Positions 58,961 through 64,000 of a stretch of 64,000 nt of DNA are shown here, piece after piece; position 1 is the first letter of the stretch; the number at the start of each line of letters is the position of its first letter. A program made the translations under genes and the position numbers. Below the pieces are notes generated by a model. That model had not been told where the DNA came from. It ran no database searches and saw only the letters and a list, made by a program, of their open reading frames with translations. Source of the DNA: Cryptomeria japonica (taxonomy: Eukaryota; Streptophyta; Pinopsida; Cupressales; Cupressaceae); contig NC_081413.1 in assembly GCF_030272615.1 (NCBI RefSeq), positions 723,505,649-723,569,648 of the forward strand, in the 5' to 3' direction.

Positions 58961-61573
58961 TCGCCCTGGACCCTTTGGAAGGGTCAGGAGCGATTTTTCA
59001 AATCAGGTCCTGAGTACCTTGTTTTAGACTCCAAAATCTCCCAGAAGGCGAGCTTATGTTTGTTTTGACCTAATCAAAGTCTTGCATTTCAAACTTTTAT
59101 CATTTCACATGAGAAAATTAGGTGAAAATGTAAATTTCGCCCTGGACCCTTTGGAAGGGTTAGGAGCGATTTTTGCTTATTAGGTCAAAATTCACCTTAA
59201 TTTGATCGTTGACCCCCTCCAAGGCAATCTCCAGGGTTCATTCATCTCCATTACTGGGTTAGCTCATCAAAACATTGAAGGAAATATTGCATTTTTGGGA
59301 ATTTCACCTTGGACCCTCTGGAAGGGTTAGGAGCGAAATTCTCTCCTAAGCTCAAAATTCTCATTTTTGAAGGTCCAAAACCTCTTCAAGGCATTCCAAA
59401 TAGGTTCTTTCCTTGTAGTCCAGGCTTAGTCTCACTCAAATTCAGGAGAAAAAGGTGATTTTAGGGTTTTTCGCCCTGGACCCTCTGGAAGGGTCAGGAG
59501 CAATTTTTCTTGTTTAGGCTTACTCCTTCATCATTTTGTCTTGAATCCACCCCTCACGGCTAGGCAATGGTCTTCTTCATTCACTCCATCCAAGCTTGGT
59601 TTATTCCTGCAAGGCAAAATAGGGGATTTTGAGATTTTCGCCTTGGACCCTTTGGAAGGGTCAGGAGCGATTTTTAGGTTGTAGGGCAATTCCTTCATCC
59701 TTTCATCTTCAAATCATTTCCAAGGTATGGAACATCACGCCTCACTCTCATCCAAGTCATGAATAGCAAAATCTTGTCTTTAATTTGCAGAAAAAGGGAG
59801 AATTTGGAAATTTCGCTCTGGACCCTCTGGAATGGTCAAGAGCGATTTTTCCTCTTGGCTTCAAAATTTTCATCCTTAGCAATCCAATTCCACTTCAAGG
59901 CAATTCAAAAGTCCTCTCAAACCCATGTCTAAGCTTGGTCTAGTCCAATCTTTGGAAGAAAAGATAGGTTTTAGGTTTTTTGCCTTGGACCCTCTGGAAG
60001 GGTCAGGAGCGAAAATCATGTTCTAGGCTTGATTGCTTCTTCTTGACAATTTCAATTATCTTCAAAATGTAAAACACTCTTCCTCACACCCATTCAAGCC
60101 ATAAAAACTAAAAAGTTGCTTTGACCTTGCAAGGAAATAGGTGCTTTTAGGAATTTCGCTTTGGACCCTGTGGAAGGGTTGAGAGCGAAATTCACCATTT
60201 GGCTCAATTCCTTCACTTTTTGATGATTTCTTGCAACCTCAATTCACTCCCAGGGGTAATTCTTTCTATGCTTGACCTTATCCCATACTTGGCTTAACAA
60301 AATTTGATAGCAAAAGGTGGTTTTAAGGAAATTCGCTCTGGACCCTCTGGAAGGGTCAGGAGCGAAAATTACAATCTTGACCCAAAATCTTCATTTCTTC
60401 ACCTTAAAACTTCTTTGCCAAGTGGGATTTCATGTTTCATCATGCTAGGAATAAAGTCTCATGTCCAAGAAAGGCCAAAAATGTGTTTACAAGGAATTTC
60501 GCTCTAGACGCTTTGGAAGGGTCAGGAGCGATTTTGCCTTTCCTGGCCAGAATCCTTCATTTTCTTCATTTCTAAACATGCCCAAGGTTTTCATCCTGTT
60601 CATTCTTCCTTTCACCATGCCTTTGACACTTCAATTTGACCAAACTAAGCAAGAAATGTCTCCTATAGAGATTTTCGCCCTGGACCCTCTGGAAGGGTTA
60701 GGAGCGATTTTTAGGTTTTAGGGTTATTCCATCATCCTTTCAAGTTGAATTCACCTCTCAAAGGAAGAAAACACTATTCCTCTCTCATCCATGCCATAAA
60801 AACCAAAACTTGACTTGACTTTGCAAGAAAATAGGTGATTGAGGAATTTTCGCCTTGGACCCTTTGGAAGGGTCAGGAGCGATTTTCCTCCTTTTGGGCA
60901 AAATCCTTCATTTTTTCAATTTGAAACTTCTTCAGGAGGCAAAAACAAGCTATTCTTCTTCCATTCATGTTAAAAACTTGACCTTCTTCATTGCAAAATA
61001 AGAGCCTTTTGGGAATTTCACCCTGGACCCTTTGGAAGGGTCAGGAGCGAAATTTCCCTTCTTGTCCAAAAATCTTTCATTTTGCAAGCTTCAAAATCTT
61101 CAAAGGTACCAAATGATGTCCAATCTTCATTCCAAGAGACCTTGCACATGAGAACTTAGCCAAAGTTAAGAAGAAATAAGCTCTAACAAGATTTTCGCTC
61201 TGGACCCTCTGGAAGGGTCAGGAGTGAAATTCACCATTCCAGGCCAAATTGCTCAGTCTTCAAATTTCAAACCACCTCACAATGCAAAATTAGATCATTT
61301 TCTAGGCTAGGAACAAGATTGCAAGTCTATCCAAGGCAACAAATAGTGTTTAGGATAAAATTCGCTCTGGACCCTTTGGAAGGGTTAGGAGCGAAAATCA
61401 TCCTTTCAGGCATCATCTTGCTCTTCAAAAAAAACAATCAAATCCATCTTTAGGCAAGAACACATCAATTCACCTCCAAACATGCCCCAGAAAGCATCAT
61501 TCAGTCAAAAATGAGAGGAAAAGGAGGTCTACAAGGATTTTCGCCCTGGACCCTCTGGAAAGGTCAGGAGTGA
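58961..61573 (-). repeat. Phased 33-bp palindrome array of B, 16 copies
   Basis: Minus-sense core TCGCTCCTGACCCT-N5-AGGGTCCAGGGCGA. Plus-strand starts (hand-read): 58961, 59137, 59304, 59471, 59638, 59813, 59980, 60156, 60333, 60499, 60675, 60850, 61018, 61195, 61362 and 61541. Spacings fall into two classes, 166-168 and 175-179. The base pair inside the stem that is T-A in A is A-T here. Spacer sequences are much less alike than the cores. Confidence 0.93.
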
Positions 61574-62916
61574 TTTTGACATTTCCAGGCTATATGTTAC
61601 CTTGATTCGCTTCATCTTCCATCAAACTTAGTCAAACCATCTCCTTTTTCTCACTGGCTCTGCTAGACAGGGAAACAAACAGGACCTTGACAAGAAAAAA
61701 CTCTCTTTCAATCCAGACCTGACCTGAGACCTATTCTCCCTGTTCCTTGATCTAACCAACTTGACTCTTTTGAAAAATATGCTTCATTCTGGCAATCTTG
61801 AGGCTTCAGGCAGACGACTAACAATCTCCCTAAACGAGACTAGACTTAGCTTGAAAAAAACCCTAAAACGAGCTTCCAAGGTTTAGCCCTAATCTAGCCA
61901 GCCCAGGCAGACCACTCACTCACTCAAAACCCTAAAAGCAGAGAGAAAAACAAGCAAAGAGAAAGCAAACCCTAAGGCAAAAGAGGGGGTCCCCATTCCA
62001 ATGGGGCGATGTGTGAAATGGTCACAACACAGAGCAATTCCCAAATTCACTAGTTTCAAAATGATCAAAGATGTTATCAATTAGGTTTTCATCTCCTTAT
62101 AACTCCTTTCCCTTTGCAAGTCGAACCCTAAAGAATAATAAAGCTTGCGCTTTATAATTAAAGTGATACTTTCCCAATTATAGAAAAATATCACTTTATT
62201 GCGAATAAATAGCTTCAAGCATCCAAAAAGACTCCGGGAGGTGAGAATCATGTAGCAAAGTTCAAGACCTTTCCAACGAGCTATAACACATAGGCATATC
62301 AAACCAGATGAAGCCAAAAACCCCTTATTACTCCGAAATGGCTATATACATAGCCTTATTTTAATTTATTTAATCGTTAACTTAGGAAATATTTAAATAT
62401 ATTAAAATATTTCCATAGATCCAATAATAGCCCAAAATAACCAACCAAACATGAATCTAACTTCGTCACCTGTCTGTGACTGATGTCAGACAAGATGGGC
62501 CAACTGGCAGTTCCATCCCTAAAATATAGGGATACTCCTAGAAACTAGGAAACACACCCAATCTTCCTGAAATTGAAACCATGGTATGGTCCCGTGGAAC
62601 CTCAAATATGGAAACTGCCACAACCTCCTAAAAAGTAGGGATTCACCCTAAAAAGTAGGAACCTCTCTCCAAACACCTGTAATTGCTCAAAAGGATCCTG
62701 CTCTACTCCTTGGTCCCCTAGGTGGTCATTCAGTCAACTTCCAGTTCTCCCTAAAAAATAAGAACTGTCGTCTGAAGGTCCAAAATGGCTCATAGAGCCC
62801 CTGCAAAGCTCCATGACCCTCAAAATGAGTCCCCTAACCATGTCATTGACCTACGGGAACTTGAATGGTAGGTCAACCCCTGCTCATCTCATGTCACCTG
62901 GAAAAGGGGACATTAC

Positions 62917-64000
62917 TGAGAAATCTTGTTAGAACAAATAAGATAATCCTCAAATAATATATTTAACACTTCCCAAGATACAGCGAGTCTACTCCAATTG
63001 AATTTTATAGCATTTAACACATAAACGCCACAATAAAATGCATGTATTAAATCAAATAGAGAGACGCAAGAAATGATAGTTTGTGGAATATGCAAATTAC
63101 CATTAGAGTACACGGATAATGAATGATAGGCAAAACATTAGGTTAAGATTGAATTTATCTCGTTGTTACCATTATACATAAAGTGGAGCATAAGGTAAAA
63201 GACCTGTTGGTACAGAATTAAAGGATCCATTATAGTGGGTCCACTACAGTGGTTTTCTTAGTGGCGAATATTTGCCAATTGGCTAACAGTTGAAATTTGG
63301 AAATCAAAATTGGGCTAATAATTCAAGCTTTAAGGAGACCTAAATTGTCATATTTTAAAATTTTTTTATATGTCTTATTTAAATCGTCAAGGCAATGTTT
63401 TATTAAACATTTTATCTCATAACTTTGTCACAATATTCAATACATGATTAGATCAGATTGGCTAAATTTTACAAGCTATTGTAGGAGTCTAAATTGATTT
63501 GCCAATTACATATCACAATTATTAGTTTCTTTAGGGCCATATCATCAATCTTTAGTTGCCATTTAAAATATAATCTAATGATCCTCGTTGTTTCCTGTGA
63601 GGTAAAATGTACCCTTGATTTGTAATGCTGAAATGTACATAGGGTTTTGAATATCGTTCTAATAAAATCTGACAGGGAGAATTCACAGTTAGGTCTGGAA
63701 GAAATCAGAATACAGATCTGCACACCAATACTGTCCAAAGTAACTGTTTATTGTTAACACCATACAAAGTACACCGAAAATTAACAGTTCAAACTTATTG
63801 CAAATGTAATATAGATGATAGTGTTTCAGACTAAACAAAGATCTGAGCAATCTATGTACAGACTTATCACAATGGCTACTTGCAACCTGGTTAATTACTG
63901 ATCCCCAGGAGTTCAGATTTGACACAGCTTGCAAATGAACATTGCTGACAGCAGTACCAACACACAATGGAGTAAATTTGCCCTAGGAAGGAAATCTGAG
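62917..64000. other. Intron 4 host DNA, no gene recognised
   Basis: AT-rich sequence to the right of F. Short open frames of 66-92 codons on the minus strand lack recognisable features, and no LRR exon was seen. Confidence 0.5.

Larger units (their letters stand above)
41553..62029 (-). mobile_element. Element B: 8.4-kb ORF-bearing unit of the A/B/E family (TSD CAGAG)
   Basis: Minus strand. It starts TGTTGTGACCATTTCACACA at 62029 and ends ...AATACACATCAACA at 41553. Perfect CAGAG duplications flank it (41548-41552, 62030-62034). Net of A and C it is about 8.4 kb. Order: conserved 5' end with CCCCATTGGAATGGGG palindrome; 16-copy palindrome array (61573-58961); internal promoter (about 58530-58441); 5'-UTR intron; 1,071-codon ORF; telo-box/TATA module (42535-42446); about 0.9 kb to the end. 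No paired LTR, primer-binding site or pol. Either a giant solo LTR with a gene in U3 or a new type of element. Confidence 0.82.
33176..62916 (-). mobile_element. Element F: non-autonomous LTR element split by nested insertions
   Basis: Minus-strand element. Its 5' LTR lies to the right (62916-62035 plus 41552-40908), followed by a primer-binding site (40906-40894, TGGTATCAAAGCC), an unfamiliar acidic ORF (40809-34793), a purine tract complement (about 34717-34730), and a 3' LTR to the left (34713-33176). Net length after removing the Copia and B insertions is about 5.1 kb by subtraction. No gag, protease, RT or integrase was found. The flanking pentamers (TGCAC left, TGAGA right) do not match, so the target duplication has decayed. 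It is the oldest layer of this nest. Confidence 0.78.
40908..62916 (-). mobile_element. 5' LTR of F, split by element B
   Basis: The two halves 40908-41552 and 62035-62916 continue each other exactly when compared with the 3' LTR at 33176-34713. B and the CAGAG duplication sit between them. Net length is about 1.53 kb. Confidence 0.82.
32949..64000 (+). other. Intron 4 of the LRR gene, over 31 kb, open at the window end
   Basis: It starts at the GTGCGT donor of exon 4. No further LRR exon could be found on the plus strand to the end of the window. Almost all of it is element F and the insertions nested in F. Confidence 0.65.

Noticed and set aside
52462-62029. Inverted TGTTGTGAC ends at 52462 and 62029 as terminal inverted repeats of one DNA transposon
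   Set aside because: The ends belong to two oppositely oriented family members, each with its own different 5-bp target duplication (GCGCC and CAGAG).

Overview
This looks like nuclear DNA of a seed plant with a very large, repeat-filled genome, most likely a gymnosperm (inference). It is AT-rich and dominated by nested LTR retrotransposons, and the only cellular gene is cut into tiny exons by introns of more than 20 kb. There are no rRNA or tRNA genes, CRISPR arrays or bacterial features.

Host gene: four short plus-strand exons (8741-8805, 32318-32381, 32567-32703, 32862-32948) join in one frame with GT/AG borders. They encode the N-terminus of a leucine-rich-repeat protein of the plant LRRC40-like type. 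Intron 1 is about 23.5 kb. Intron 4 starts at 32949 and runs past the end of the window (over 31 kb). Nearly everything else from 8.8 kb onward is transposon material inside these two introns.

1-8.7 kb: unassigned AT-rich DNA, a palindrome array, and the 3' part of a decayed Copia element with three tandem arrays and a 3' LTR (6131-6551). 10.8-19.6 kb: a decayed Ty3/gypsy chromovirus, 'D1', with a solo LTR (15536-17000) nested in it. 20.8-21.4 kb: an LTR-like unit with serial hairpins. 22.5-30.6 kb: a minus-strand, gag-only Ty3 relic whose 5' LTR was split by element 'E' (25213-29820). 33.2-62.9 kb: element 'F', a non-autonomous LTR element with an unfamiliar acidic ORF. F holds a gag-only Copia (35172-39324, TSD CATTA) in its body and element 'B' (41553-62029, TSD CAGAG) in its 5' LTR. 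B in turn holds an intact young chromovirus 'C' (44207-51769, TSD CTTGC) and element 'A' (52462-56941, TSD GCGCC).

The most unusual content is the family A/B/E. These are single units of 4.5-8.4 kb that begin TGTTGTGAC, end in CAACA and have perfect 5-bp target duplications, but show no paired LTRs, primer-binding site or pol. They share a promoter module near the 3' end: an 18-bp palindromic telo-box lying 64-65 bp from a TATA box. A and B also share a 166/176-bp-phased array of covarying 33-bp palindromes, an internal promoter with two GCCGAC motifs, and a 5'-UTR intron ending just before a conserved start. Once A and C are taken out, B carries a single open reading frame of 1,071 codons with no stop or frameshift and no family I recognise. 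The simplest reading is giant solo LTRs with an accessory gene in U3. A new LTR-less, integrase-mobilised element is the alternative.
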